NCBI RefSeq assembly: GCF_035784015.1 | Contig: NZ_JALKOW010000001.1 | Source: Comamonas sp009360615 | GTDB taxonomy: Bacteria; Pseudomonadota; Gammaproteobacteria; Burkholderiales; Burkholderiaceae_C | DNA: 64,000 nucleotides | Strand: one strand, 5' to 3' | Part shown: one piece after another, positions 8,478-16,344 of the stretch | Layout: every line of letters starts with the position of its first letter | Numbering within the stretch: position 1 is the first letter of the stretch | Translations under genes and position numbers: made by a program | The notes under the pieces: model-generated | Told to the model about the DNA's origin: nothing | Database searches by the model: none | Seen by the model: only the letters and a program-made list of their open reading frames with translations

Positions 8478-10187
8478 ATGCTCTCCGTCAAACAGGAATT
8501 GCTCGCGGCCCTGGCTGCTGAGCTCGAAACACTCTCGCCCGGCGCCGGCGCACGCGCTGCGTTTGAAAACCCCAAAGTGGCAGCCCATGGCGATTTCGCC
8601 TGCACGGCGGCCATGCAACTGGCCAAGCCCCTGAAGGCCAACCCCCGCGCCCTGGGCGAGCAGCTCAAGACCGCGCTGGAGGCTACTGCCGCCTTCCAGC
8701 AATGGGTGGATGCGATTGAAATTGCAGGCCCGGGCTTTCTCAATATCCGCCTCAAGCCTGCTGCCAAGCAGGAAGTGGTGCGCGAAGTGCTGGCGCAGGC
8801 CGAGAGGTTCGGCTTCCAGGCCGATCGCGGTGCAAACATCCTCGTCGAGTTCGTCTCTGCCAATCCCACCGGCCCCCTGCATGTGGGTCACGGCCGCCAG
8901 GCAGCGATCGGCGATGCCATCAGCAATCTGTACGCCACCCAGGGCTGGAAGGTGCACCGCGAGTTCTATTACAACGACGCGGGAGTGCAGATCGACACCC
9001 TGACCAAGAGCACCCAGCTGCGTGCCAAGGGCTTCAAGCCTGGCGACGAGTGCTGGCCCACCGACAGCGAAAACCCGCTGGCCAAGAATTTCTACAACGG
9101 CGACTACATAGCCGACATTGCCAAGGCCTTCCTGAACCAGGAAACCGTCAAGGCCGATGACCGCGAGTTCACTGCCAACGGCGATGTCGAGGATTACGAC
9201 AATATCCGCCAGTTCGCCGTGGCCTATCTGCGCAACGAGCAGGACAAGGACCTGCAGGCATTCAACCTGAAGTTCGACGAGTACTACCTGGAGTCCAGCC
9301 TCTATGAAAACGGTCATGTCGAAGCGACGGTCAACCGCCTGATCGCCAACGGCAAGACCTACGAGCAGGATGGTGCGCTGTGGCTCAGGTCTACCGACTA
9401 CGGCGACGACAAAGACCGCGTGATGCGCAAGACCGACGGCGGCTACACCTACTTCGTGCCGGACGTGGCCTATCACATCCAGAAGTTCAAGCGTGGCTTC
9501 ACCAAGGTGGTCAACATCCAGGGAACGGACCACCACGGCACCATTGCCCGTGTGCGCGCCGGCCTGCAGGCTGCCGATGTGGGCATCCCCGAGGGCTACC
9601 CCGACTACGTGCTGCACACCATGGTGCGCGTGGTGCGCAACGGCGAAGAGGTCAAGATCAGCAAGCGAGCCGGCTCCTACGTCACGCTGCGCGACCTGAT
9701 CGAGTGGACCAGCAAGGATGCCGTGCGCTTCTTCCTGCTCTCGCGCAAGCCCGACACCGAGTACACCTTCGACGTGGATCTGGCCGTCGCCCAGAACAAC
9801 GACAACCCCGTGTACTACGTGCAGTACGCCCATGCACGCATCCAGTCCGTGCTGCGCGCCTGGCAGGAAGCCGGCGGTGCCGGCCCGGCTTCGCTCAAGG
9901 ATGTGGACCTGTCTGCCCTGGAGGGCCCGCAGGCGCAGGCCCTGATGCTGCTGCTGGCCAAGTACCCCGAGATGCTGACCGCAGCGGCCGAAGGCAACGC
10001 ACCGCATGATGTGACCTTCTACCTGCGTGATCTGGCCTCCAGCTATCACAGCTACTACGATGCCGAGCGCATTCTGGTGGACGATGAGCGGGTCAAGCTC
10101 GCGCGTCTGGCGCTGGTCGCTGCCACGGCCCAGGTGTTGCACAATGGTCTGGCGGTGCTGGGCGTGGATGCGCCCGAGCGCATGTAA
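8478..10187 (+). CDS. argS: arginyl-tRNA synthetase
   Basis: Class I aminoacyl-tRNA synthetase charging tRNA-Arg in the cytoplasm. At 569 aa it has the N-terminal Add-1 tRNA-recognition domain (about 1-110). The HIGH-type motif is in VSANPTGPLHVGHGRQ, followed by DAGVQI. The KMSK equivalent lies in the NGEEVKISKRAGSYVTLRDL region, and the anticodon-binding helical domain ends VLHNGLAVLGVDAPERM. Essential gene, likely co-transcribed with the SPOR gene 100 bases downstream and perhaps dsbA. Confidence 0.98.
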   Translation: MLSVKQELLAALAAELETLSPGAGARAAFENPKVAAHGDFACTAAMQLAKPLKANPRALGEQLKTALEATAAFQQWVDAIEIAGPGFLNIRLKPAAKQEVVREVLAQAERFGFQADRGANILVEFVSANPTGPLHVGHGRQAAIGDAISNLYATQGWKVHREFYYNDAGVQIDTLTKSTQLRAKGFKPGDECWPTDSENPLAKNFYNGDYIADIAKAFLNQETVKADDREFTANGDVEDYDNIRQFAVAYLRNEQDKDLQAFNLKFDEYYLESSLYENGHVEATVNRLIANGKTYEQDGALWLRSTDYGDDKDRVMRKTDGGYTYFVPDVAYHIQKFKRGFTKVVNIQGTDHHGTIARVRAGLQAADVGIPEGYPDYVLHTMVRVVRNGEEVKISKRAGSYVTLRDLIEWTSKDAVRFFLLSRKPDTEYTFDVDLAVAQNNDNPVYYVQYAHARIQSVLRAWQEAGGAGPASLKDVDLSALEGPQAQALMLLLAKYPEMLTAAAEGNAPHDVTFYLRDLASSYHSYYDAERILVDDERVKLARLALVAATAQVLHNGLAVLGVDAPERM

Positions 10188-10289
10188 TCCCAGTTTCCGG
10201 CCTGTCGCTCCCCCTGTTGGCCGCGCCACACAGGGGGGTGATCGACCTGAGAATGGAATAACCGAAGCAGAAAGCGTCAAGCGACAGAT

Positions 10290-10991
10290 ATGAAGAACCA
10301 GCAACGCGGTGGAACCATCCTGGGGCTTATCTTTGGCATGGTCATCGGTCTGGCAGCGGCTCTGGCCGTGGCCATCTATGTGACCAAGGTGCCCGTGCCC
10401 TTCCTCAACAAGGGCGGCAACAACACTCAGCGCGATGCGGCCGAGGCCGAGCGCAACAAGAACTGGGACCCCAACGCACCGTTGCAAAGCCGTCAGCCCG
10501 CACCGGCTCCGGTGACGCCGCCCGTCCCTCCCAGCGAGGTGACGGTGACGCCACCCACGCCTGCCGTTCAGCCCACCGCAACCGGCGGAGTCACCACCCC
10601 GCCGGCACCCGCCACGCCGGACAAGACGGCCAAGCCCGGATCGGGCGATCCGCTGGGTGATCTGGTCAAGGAACGCTCCGCAGCGGCCGACAAGGCCGAC
10701 AAGGCGCGCGCCGACAAGGAAAAGGCGGCCCAGGCCGCATCGTCCTCGGACTCGGCATTCAACTACTTTGTGCAGGCAGGTGCTTTCCGCGGCCAGAGCG
10801 AAGCGGAAGCGCAGCGTGCCAAGCTGGCCATGCTGGGCTGGGAGTCGCGTATCAGCGAGCGCGAGCAAAACGGCATCACCGTGTTCCGTGTGCGCGTGGG
10901 GCCGTTCAGCAAGCGTGACGACGCCGAGCAGCTCAAGGGCAAGCTGGACGGCGCGGGTGTGGACTCGACCCTGGTGCGTGCGGCTCGATAA
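10290..10991 (+). CDS. SPOR domain-containing membrane protein
   Basis: A 233 aa protein with a short cytoplasmic tail, one membrane helix (about residues 10-30, GLIFGMVIGLAAALAVAIYV), and a long Pro/Thr/Ala-rich periplasmic linker. The C-terminal SPOR domain starts at FNYFVQAGAFRGQSEAEAQR and includes FRVRVGPFSKRDDAEQLK. SPOR domains bind denuded glycan at the septum, so the protein probably takes part in division or wall maintenance, as with FtsN-like proteins. The argS-SPOR-dsbA order is familiar from Burkholderiales. Confidence 0.9.
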   Translation: MKNQQRGGTILGLIFGMVIGLAAALAVAIYVTKVPVPFLNKGGNNTQRDAAEAERNKNWDPNAPLQSRQPAPAPVTPPVPPSEVTVTPPTPAVQPTATGGVTTPPAPATPDKTAKPGSGDPLGDLVKERSAAADKADKARADKEKAAQAASSSDSAFNYFVQAGAFRGQSEAEAQRAKLAMLGWESRISEREQNGITVFRVRVGPFSKRDDAEQLKGKLDGAGVDSTLVRAAR

Positions 10992-11146
10992 TCAGCCCTG
11001 CGAGGCGTTGCGCGCCTTCTTTCCCCGGGATCCTTGGGCTGTCGCCTGAGCCGTCCCGCGCAGAGGGGGCGGGATTGAGGACTTTGCTGAACTTTTTGGA
11101 GCCAAGCGGCTCTGATACTGCAGACCTGATACAGGAGTTTGTTTAG

Positions 11147-11797
11147 ATGAAACGTCGCGAATTCTCTCTGGCTGCCTCGGCAGCTGCCGCCGGTGCCCTG
11201 ACTCTGGGTACCTCCTCCAGCTGGGCCCAGGGTGTCGCGCCCAGGGAAGGCAAGGACTACATCAAGCTCGGCAAGCCCGCCAGCGTGAGCGCGCCGGCCG
11301 GCAAGGTCGAGGTGGTCGAATTCTTCTGGTACAGCTGCCCGCATTGCAACGCCTTCGAGCCCCAGTTCGAGGCCTGGGCCAAGAGCCAGCCTGCCGATGT
11401 GGTGGTGCGCCAGGTGCCTGTGGCTTTCAATGCCTCTTTCGTGCCCCAGCAAAAGCTGTACTACGCCCTGGAAGGCATGAACCTGCTGCCCCAGCTGAAC
11501 GCCAAGGTGTTCCGCACCATCCACGTGGATCGCAATCCGCTCAAGAACGATGAGGCCATCTTTGACTGGATCGGCAAGCAGGGCGTGGATCTGGCCAAGT
11601 TCAAGGAGGTCTACAACTCCTTCACCGTGGCCAATCAGGTGCGCAAGGCCACGCAGCTGCAAAACGAGTATGACGTGGAAGGCGTCCCCGCCATGGGCGT
11701 GGCCGGCCGCTATTACACCGACGGCACCAAGGCCGGCAATATGGACAATGTGCTGCGCGTGGTCAATGCGCTGATCGCTTCCAGCCGCAAGGCCTGA
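11147..11797 (+). CDS. dsbA: periplasmic thiol:disulfide oxidoreductase DsbA
   Basis: Introduces disulfides into exported proteins. The 216 aa precursor begins MKRREFSLAASAAAAGA, a signal with a twin-arginine-like RR, likely cleaved near the SWA-Q junction at about residues 26-27. The active site is CPHC in VEFFWYSCPHCNAFEP, as in E. coli DsbA, with the thioredoxin fold interrupted by a helical insert. The cis-Pro region is in VEGVPAMGVAGRYY. It follows the SPOR gene by 155 bases and ends before a terminator. Confidence 0.95.
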   Translation: MKRREFSLAASAAAAGALTLGTSSSWAQGVAPREGKDYIKLGKPASVSAPAGKVEVVEFFWYSCPHCNAFEPQFEAWAKSQPADVVVRQVPVAFNASFVPQQKLYYALEGMNLLPQLNAKVFRTIHVDRNPLKNDEAIFDWIGKQGVDLAKFKEVYNSFTVANQVRKATQLQNEYDVEGVPAMGVAGRYYTDGTKAGNMDNVLRVVNALIASSRKA

Positions 11798-11835
11798 CGC
11801 CCGGCTTCAGACGCCCACGACGTTTGATGTCCTGC

Positions 11836-11862
11836 AAGCCCGCCCTGTCGCGGGCTTTTTTG
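11836..11862 (+). terminator. dsbA terminator
   Basis: AAGCCCGC / GCGGGCTT stem followed by TTTTTTT, about 40 bases after the dsbA stop. Confidence 0.88.
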
Positions 11863-12262
11863 TGGGTGGTTTTTACGCAAGTTGCAAAAAGGGAATGACT
11901 ACAATGGATGCAAGAGTGCGACACGTGTCGCGTCTTTTGTGGCCTTGTGCCACCTTTCAAATGAGCGATAAGCCTTCGAGGTCTAAGCTTCATTGCTACT
12001 AAATAAGTAGCAATTTCAATCCGCAGCCGAATGGCTCAATTCGGCTGCAAGCCTCTCCCCACAAGGGAAGGGCAAGCATTTGCACATCCTTTTCAAGGAT
12101 TTGCGCGCCGTTTTGGCTCATTTTCGCCTCAGGAATGTGGTGAGGATGAAACACGTTCGAAATTTTCTTCACGGAGATTTCTTGCGTGGCTACGGAAACG
12201 GAAGGGCGCAAAGCTCTGACCTGCCTTGTCATGTCTCCGGCAACGGAGTGCCATGACCTTGT
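11863..12262. other. non-coding stretch between dsbA and the group II intron (5' exon side)
   Basis: Roughly 400 bases with no credible gene. A TACAAT box (about 11899) could be a -10. Two hairpins stand out: GCAGCCGAA / TTCGGCTGC at 12022-12047, and a compound stem GTCATG..CTCCG-GCAA-CGGAG..CATGAC at 12229-12257 ending three bases before the intron. This is where lptC would be expected if lptA were in its usual context, but no lptC-like frame is present. Confidence 0.45.
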
Positions 12263-12907
12263 GTGCGACCACAAGTAGCCTAAGGTGACGTGCAAGACCA
12301 GCAATGGACTTGTGCGAAGCTCACCCGACAAAGTACCCCCGCATTGCGGCAGACACTACTCGTGAGGGTAGTTCTGGACACTGCCAGCAGAAAGGCGGTG
12401 AAGGGGCCAGGCTAGTTCCGTATGGGCAACGTAAAGTGAATCATTGTCTGAACCTGGGTGATCATTGAATGGCCAAATCTGCTGATAGGCCATAACCAAA
12501 AGGTACGCTGAAGGTTGTGTTTGTTCTTGCTAAACACACGTCACCATTACTCAGCCCCAGGCTAGATGAGCTCTAAACGGATAGACAGGAAGCGGTACAA
12601 ACCGCCAATGTCGGTAGATCAGGGAACGTGGTAAGCCCCACTGTCCGCCAGCACGCGCAAGCGTGAGGGCAGGGAAGCCGTAAGGCAACCTGTTGGATGA
12701 GGGGGTATGGGATAGTGGAAAAAGCGAATGGCTGCCTGTAATGGGTGGCATAAGGCATTTGTCCTAACGCGAAAGCGTGCCCACTTCCACTTGGTGCAAC
12801 CGTCGCTCGCGACTGTTGGTGTTCATTTCATAGCCCCAAAGGGACGCATTACCTCCCTTTGGGGAAGTCACGCGTCCTCCAAAGGGTCAAACCTGAAAGA
12901 GGAAAGC

Positions 12908-14641
12908 ATGAGAGAAACAACTGTCTCCAGTAGTTCTGCGTCCTCACGCGAACCGCAAGACTGGCACGCCATTGATTGGCACCGGGTCGAGCAGTTCGTG
13001 AGAACGACGCAGCAACGCATAGCGAAGGCTACGCTGGAGAAAGATTGGCGCAGGGTGAAAGCCTTGCAACGGTCTTTAATCCACTCGTTCTCCGCCAGAG
13101 CTCTGGCGGTAAGACGAGTTACCGAAAACCAAGGCAAACGAACGGCAGGAGTCGATCGCCAGCTTTGGGACTCTCCTGCCCTGAAACGGGCGGCGATTGG
13201 TCGGTTAAGGCAGCAACGGGGATACAGGCCTAAGCCTCTGAGGCGGGTCTACATCCCTAAAGCCAACGGGAAGGAGCGCCCTCTGGGCATTCCAACCATG
13301 TTGGATCGGGCCATGCAGGCCTTACACCTGCTTGGACTGGAACCTGTGGCAGAAACCACGAGCGATCCGAACAGCTACGGCTTTAGGAGAAATCGCTCGA
13401 CGGCAGACGCCATGGGCCAAGTATTCGTCTGCACATCCAAAAAGGCCTCGGCCCCATGGGTGCTGGAGGCGGATATCCGAGGCTGTTTTGACCATATCAA
13501 CCATGAATGGCTGGTGCGTCATGTTCCTATGAACAAGACAATCTTGCTCAAATGGCTGAAAGCCGGAGTAGTCCACCAGGGCCGCTTATCGCCGACCACA
13601 GAAGGGACGCCACAAGGCGGCATCATCTCGCCAACACTGGCGAACATGTGTTTGAACGGGCTGGAATTGGGCCTAATCGCATACCTTCGGGAGCGATTCG
13701 GCATAAAGAAGGCTGCGAAGTTAAAAGTCAATGTGATTCGGTATGCCGACGATTTCGTGATCACTGGCGGCTCACAAGAGCTGCTGGTGGCTGAGATCCG
13801 GCCATGGATAGAGGCATTTCTCGCACAACGAGGTCTGCAACTGTCGCCGGAAAAGACCAAAGTCGTACACATGGATGAAGGCTTCGATTTCCTGGGTTGG
13901 AACTTCCGCAAATACACGGGGAAGTTACTCATCAAACCGAGCAAGAAGAACGTGCAAGCGTTCTATCGCAAGGTCAGCGAAATCGTGAAAACACACGTAT
14001 CGATGAAGCAGGAGGATCTCATAGCCAAACTGAACCCAATCCTTCGGGGATGGGCGCAGTACCACCAGCCGGTGGTGGCGAAGGAGACCTTCAGTCGGAT
14101 GGACAGCCTGATCTACTGGCGCCTAGTGCGCTGGACGAGACGGCGACATCCGAATAAGTCCCGCCCCTGGTGCAAAAGCCGTTACTGGCGACGTACTAAG
14201 GATAGGGATGAGTTCGCAACAACTGTCAAAACGGCAAATGGGCCACTCATGACCAAACTGTTGAAGCTTGCGGATACAGAGATCGTGAGGCACGAAAAGA
14301 TCAAGGGGGAATACAACCCCTTTGACCCGGTCTGGGAGATGTACGGAGAGACGTTACGGACGAAACGCATGTTGAAGAACATGGCGTACCAGTACGAAAC
14401 GTCGATGCTATACATCAGCCAAAACGGGCGATGCGCACTATGTGCCGAACCATTGGAGCAAGAGGAGCGCTGGCACGACCACCACATTGTTTACAAGGTG
14501 GCGGGCGGATCAGACAAACTCACCAATCGGGTGCTACTGCACCCCGTCTGTCACAGGCGGTTGCATGCACTTGGTTTACAGGTAGCGAAACCGGCCTCTC
14601 AAGGGCTTAGCGTTCAATCAGGAAAAAACAATCCATCCTAG
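12908..14641 (+). CDS. ltrA: group II intron reverse transcriptase/maturase with HNH endonuclease
   Basis: Multifunctional intron-encoded protein, 577 aa. The N-terminal RT0/RT1 region (DWHAIDWHRVEQFVRTTQQ, then RRVTENQGKRTAGVD) leads to the polymerase core with EGTPQGGIISPTLANM and the catalytic VIRYADDFVITGG (YADD intact). A maturase X domain follows (LNPILRGWAQYHQPVVAKETF). The C-terminal HNH nuclease has GRCALC, HDHHIVYKVAGGSDKLTNRV and HPVCHRRLH. All catalytic motifs appear intact, so the intron may still be mobile. ATG 12908 is preceded by GAAAGAGGAAAG; upstream in-frame codons fall inside the structured RNA. Confidence 0.95.
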   Translation: MRETTVSSSSASSREPQDWHAIDWHRVEQFVRTTQQRIAKATLEKDWRRVKALQRSLIHSFSARALAVRRVTENQGKRTAGVDRQLWDSPALKRAAIGRLRQQRGYRPKPLRRVYIPKANGKERPLGIPTMLDRAMQALHLLGLEPVAETTSDPNSYGFRRNRSTADAMGQVFVCTSKKASAPWVLEADIRGCFDHINHEWLVRHVPMNKTILLKWLKAGVVHQGRLSPTTEGTPQGGIISPTLANMCLNGLELGLIAYLRERFGIKKAAKLKVNVIRYADDFVITGGSQELLVAEIRPWIEAFLAQRGLQLSPEKTKVVHMDEGFDFLGWNFRKYTGKLLIKPSKKNVQAFYRKVSEIVKTHVSMKQEDLIAKLNPILRGWAQYHQPVVAKETFSRMDSLIYWRLVRWTRRRHPNKSRPWCKSRYWRRTKDRDEFATTVKTANGPLMTKLLKLADTEIVRHEKIKGEYNPFDPVWEMYGETLRTKRMLKNMAYQYETSMLYISQNGRCALCAEPLEQEERWHDHHIVYKVAGGSDKLTNRVLLHPVCHRRLHALGLQVAKPASQGLSVQSGKNNPS

Positions 14642-14676
14642 AATGGAGAGTATTGAAGATTGAACTTGTTGTGCTT

Positions 14677-14710
14677 GAGCCGGATGCGGTGAAAGTCGCA
14701 AGTCCGGTTC
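14677..14710 (+). ncRNA. group II intron domain V
   Basis: The 34-base catalytic hairpin starts GAGCCGGATGCGGTGAAAGT and closes with AAGTCCGGTTC. Its GAAA tetraloop and the paired GAGCCG/CGGTTC ends are the hallmark of domain V. Confidence 0.92.
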
Positions 14711-14763
14711 TTAGGGGGGGATGGTTCAGCAATGAACTGTCCCTACCCTCCAACGTGCCTTCC

Positions 14764-15420
14764 ATGAAAAAAACACTCCTACCTCTTGCGCTGGCCTGTG
14801 CCCTGGCCGCAGCGACCGGCATGGCCCATGCCGAAAAGGCCGACAGCGCCAAGCCGATGAATATCGAGGCCGATGCACTGCGCCACGACGAGCTGCAGCA
14901 GACCAGCGTGTTCACCGGCAATGTGGTGATGACCAAGGGCTCCATCGTGCTGCGTGGCGCTCGGCTGGATGTGCGTCAGGATGCCGAGGGCTATCAGTAC
15001 GGGGTGATCAAGGCCGATCCCGGCAAGCGAGCCTTTTTCCGTCAGAAGCGCGATACCGTGGCCGGCCAGCCTGAAGAGTTCATCGAGGGCGAAGGCGAAG
15101 TCATCGAGTACGACGGCAAGGCCGATATCGTCAAGTTCATCCGCCGTGGCGAGATGCGCCGCTACCGGGGCGGCCAGCTCAGCGACCAGGTCACAGGCTC
15201 CATCATCGTCTACAACAACATCACCGACGTCTACACCGTCGACGGCCAGAAGACCAGCGGCGGTCTGCCGAGCTCTTCCGTGGGCCAGGGCGGTCGCGTG
15301 CGCGCCATCATGGCACCCAAGGATGGTACGCCGGGAGCACAGCCCAAGCCAGCCACACCTGCCACCCCACTGCGCCAGAGCATGACGCTGGACGGCGAGA
15401 AAGCTGACGAGAAGCGATGA
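14764..15420 (+). CDS. lptA: LPS transport periplasmic protein LptA
   Basis: Forms the periplasmic bridge carrying lipopolysaccharide to the outer membrane. 218 aa with a signal peptide (MKKTLLPLALACALAAATG, cleaved after AHA) and the OstA-like beta-jellyroll: PMNIEADALRHDELQQTSVF, then GNVVMTKGSIVLRGARLDV, then IEGEGEVIEYDGKADIVKF. It overlaps lptB by four bases, so they form an operon. The upstream neighbour is a group II intron ending about ten bases before the ATG instead of lptC, leaving the start without an obvious Shine-Dalgarno. Confidence 0.93.
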   Translation: MKKTLLPLALACALAAATGMAHAEKADSAKPMNIEADALRHDELQQTSVFTGNVVMTKGSIVLRGARLDVRQDAEGYQYGVIKADPGKRAFFRQKRDTVAGQPEEFIEGEGEVIEYDGKADIVKFIRRGEMRRYRGGQLSDQVTGSIIVYNNITDVYTVDGQKTSGGLPSSSVGQGGRVRAIMAPKDGTPGAQPKPATPATPLRQSMTLDGEKADEKR

Positions 15421-16199
15421 GCGAGCCGACCTTCTCCAGCAGCCGCAGCGGCGAGTCCGATAGCCGCCTGGAGGCCAAGCATCTGGCCAAGTCCTATGGC
15501 AGCCGCAAGGTGGTCAAGGATGTCTCGCTGTCCGTGCAAAAAGGCGAGGTGGTCGGTCTGCTCGGCCCCAACGGCGCGGGCAAGACCACCTCGTTCTACA
15601 TGATCGTGGGTCTGGTGCGCAGCGATGGCGGCGAGATATTCATCGACGGCCAGCCGGTGGGCGGCATGCCGATCCACCAGCGCTCGCGTCTGGGCCTGTC
15701 CTATCTGCCCCAGGAAGCCTCCATCTTTCGCAAGCTCAGCGTGGAAGACAATGTGCGCGCCGTGCTGGAGCTGCAAAAGGACGAGCAGGGCAAGGCGCTG
15801 ACGCGTGATGACATCGAACGGCGCCTCACCGGGCTGCTGCAGGAGTTGCGCGTCGAGCATCTGCGTCAGTCACCCGCGCTGGCGCTGTCCGGCGGAGAGC
15901 GCCGGCGCGTGGAAATCGCCCGGGCCCTGGCCACGCAGCCGCGCTTCATCCTGCTTGACGAGCCGTTTGCCGGCATTGACCCGATTGCGGTGATCGAGAT
16001 CCAGCGCATCATCGGCTTCCTCAAGGAGCGCGGCATCGGTGTGCTGATTACCGACCACAATGTGCGCGAGACCCTGGGCATCTGTGACCACGCCTTCATC
16101 ATCAGCGACGGCCATGTGCTGGCCGAAGGCACGCCCGAGGAGATCGTGGAGAACGCCGACGTGCGCCGCGTCTATCTGGGCGAACATTTCAGGATGTGA
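15417..16199 (+). CDS. lptB: LPS export ABC transporter ATPase LptB
   Basis: Cytoplasmic ATPase of the LptB2FGC extractor. 260 aa with Walker A GLLGPNGAGKTTSFYMIVGL, the Q-loop YLPQEASIFRKLSVEDNV typical of LptB, the signature ALSGGERRRVEIARALA, Walker B FILLDEPFAGIDPIAV and the H-loop ITDHNVRETL. The start overlaps the lptA stop in ATGA. The N-terminus carries about 18 extra Ser-rich residues. Next in the operon is rpoN, the standard proteobacterial order. Confidence 0.97.
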   Translation: MSEPTFSSSRSGESDSRLEAKHLAKSYGSRKVVKDVSLSVQKGEVVGLLGPNGAGKTTSFYMIVGLVRSDGGEIFIDGQPVGGMPIHQRSRLGLSYLPQEASIFRKLSVEDNVRAVLELQKDEQGKALTRDDIERRLTGLLQELRVEHLRQSPALALSGGERRRVEIARALATQPRFILLDEPFAGIDPIAVIEIQRIIGFLKERGIGVLITDHNVRETLGICDHAFIISDGHVLAEGTPEEIVENADVRRVYLGEHFRM

Positions 16200-16344
16200 T
16201 GACACCCACGCTCCCTCACTTTGTGTGGTCGCTGTCCCCAGAAGGGGTCCTGACCGGCTGCGCCGAGGTTTGCCTTGGGGCGGCCCCGCGGCAAGCCCAT
16301 GGCACTGCGCGCGTTCGCGATGATTGTCTGGGAGCCGCGCCTCG

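Larger units (their letters stand above)
12263..14754 (+). mobile_element. group II intron with intron-encoded protein
   Basis: Self-splicing retroelement of about 2.5 kb. The 5' end is placed at GTGCGACC (12263; GTGTG at 12261 also fits the GUGYG consensus). About 645 bases of structured RNA domains I-IV precede the maturase start. Near the 3' end lie a 34-base domain V (14677-14710) and a domain VI hairpin (GGGGGG...CCCTACCC, 14714-14747), with the 3' boundary at about 14747-14754, some ten bases before the lptA ATG. The body is less GC-rich than its surroundings, as expected for a mobile element. Exact splice sites need comparison with an empty site. Confidence 0.85.

Noticed and set aside
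8181..10868. Very long minus-strand frame (895 codons) across argS
   Set aside because: Antisense shadow of argS and the SPOR gene in GC-rich DNA; composition is low-complexity Gly/Arg/Leu and no domain is seen.
11914..11930. GAGTGCGACACGTGTCGCG as an alternative intron 5' end
   Set aside because: It forms its own palindrome and would make the 5' region nearly 1 kb long; GTGCGACC at 12263 gives the usual distance to the maturase start.
12022..12047. Nine-base hairpin as a terminator
   Set aside because: No T run on either strand, so intrinsic termination is not supported.
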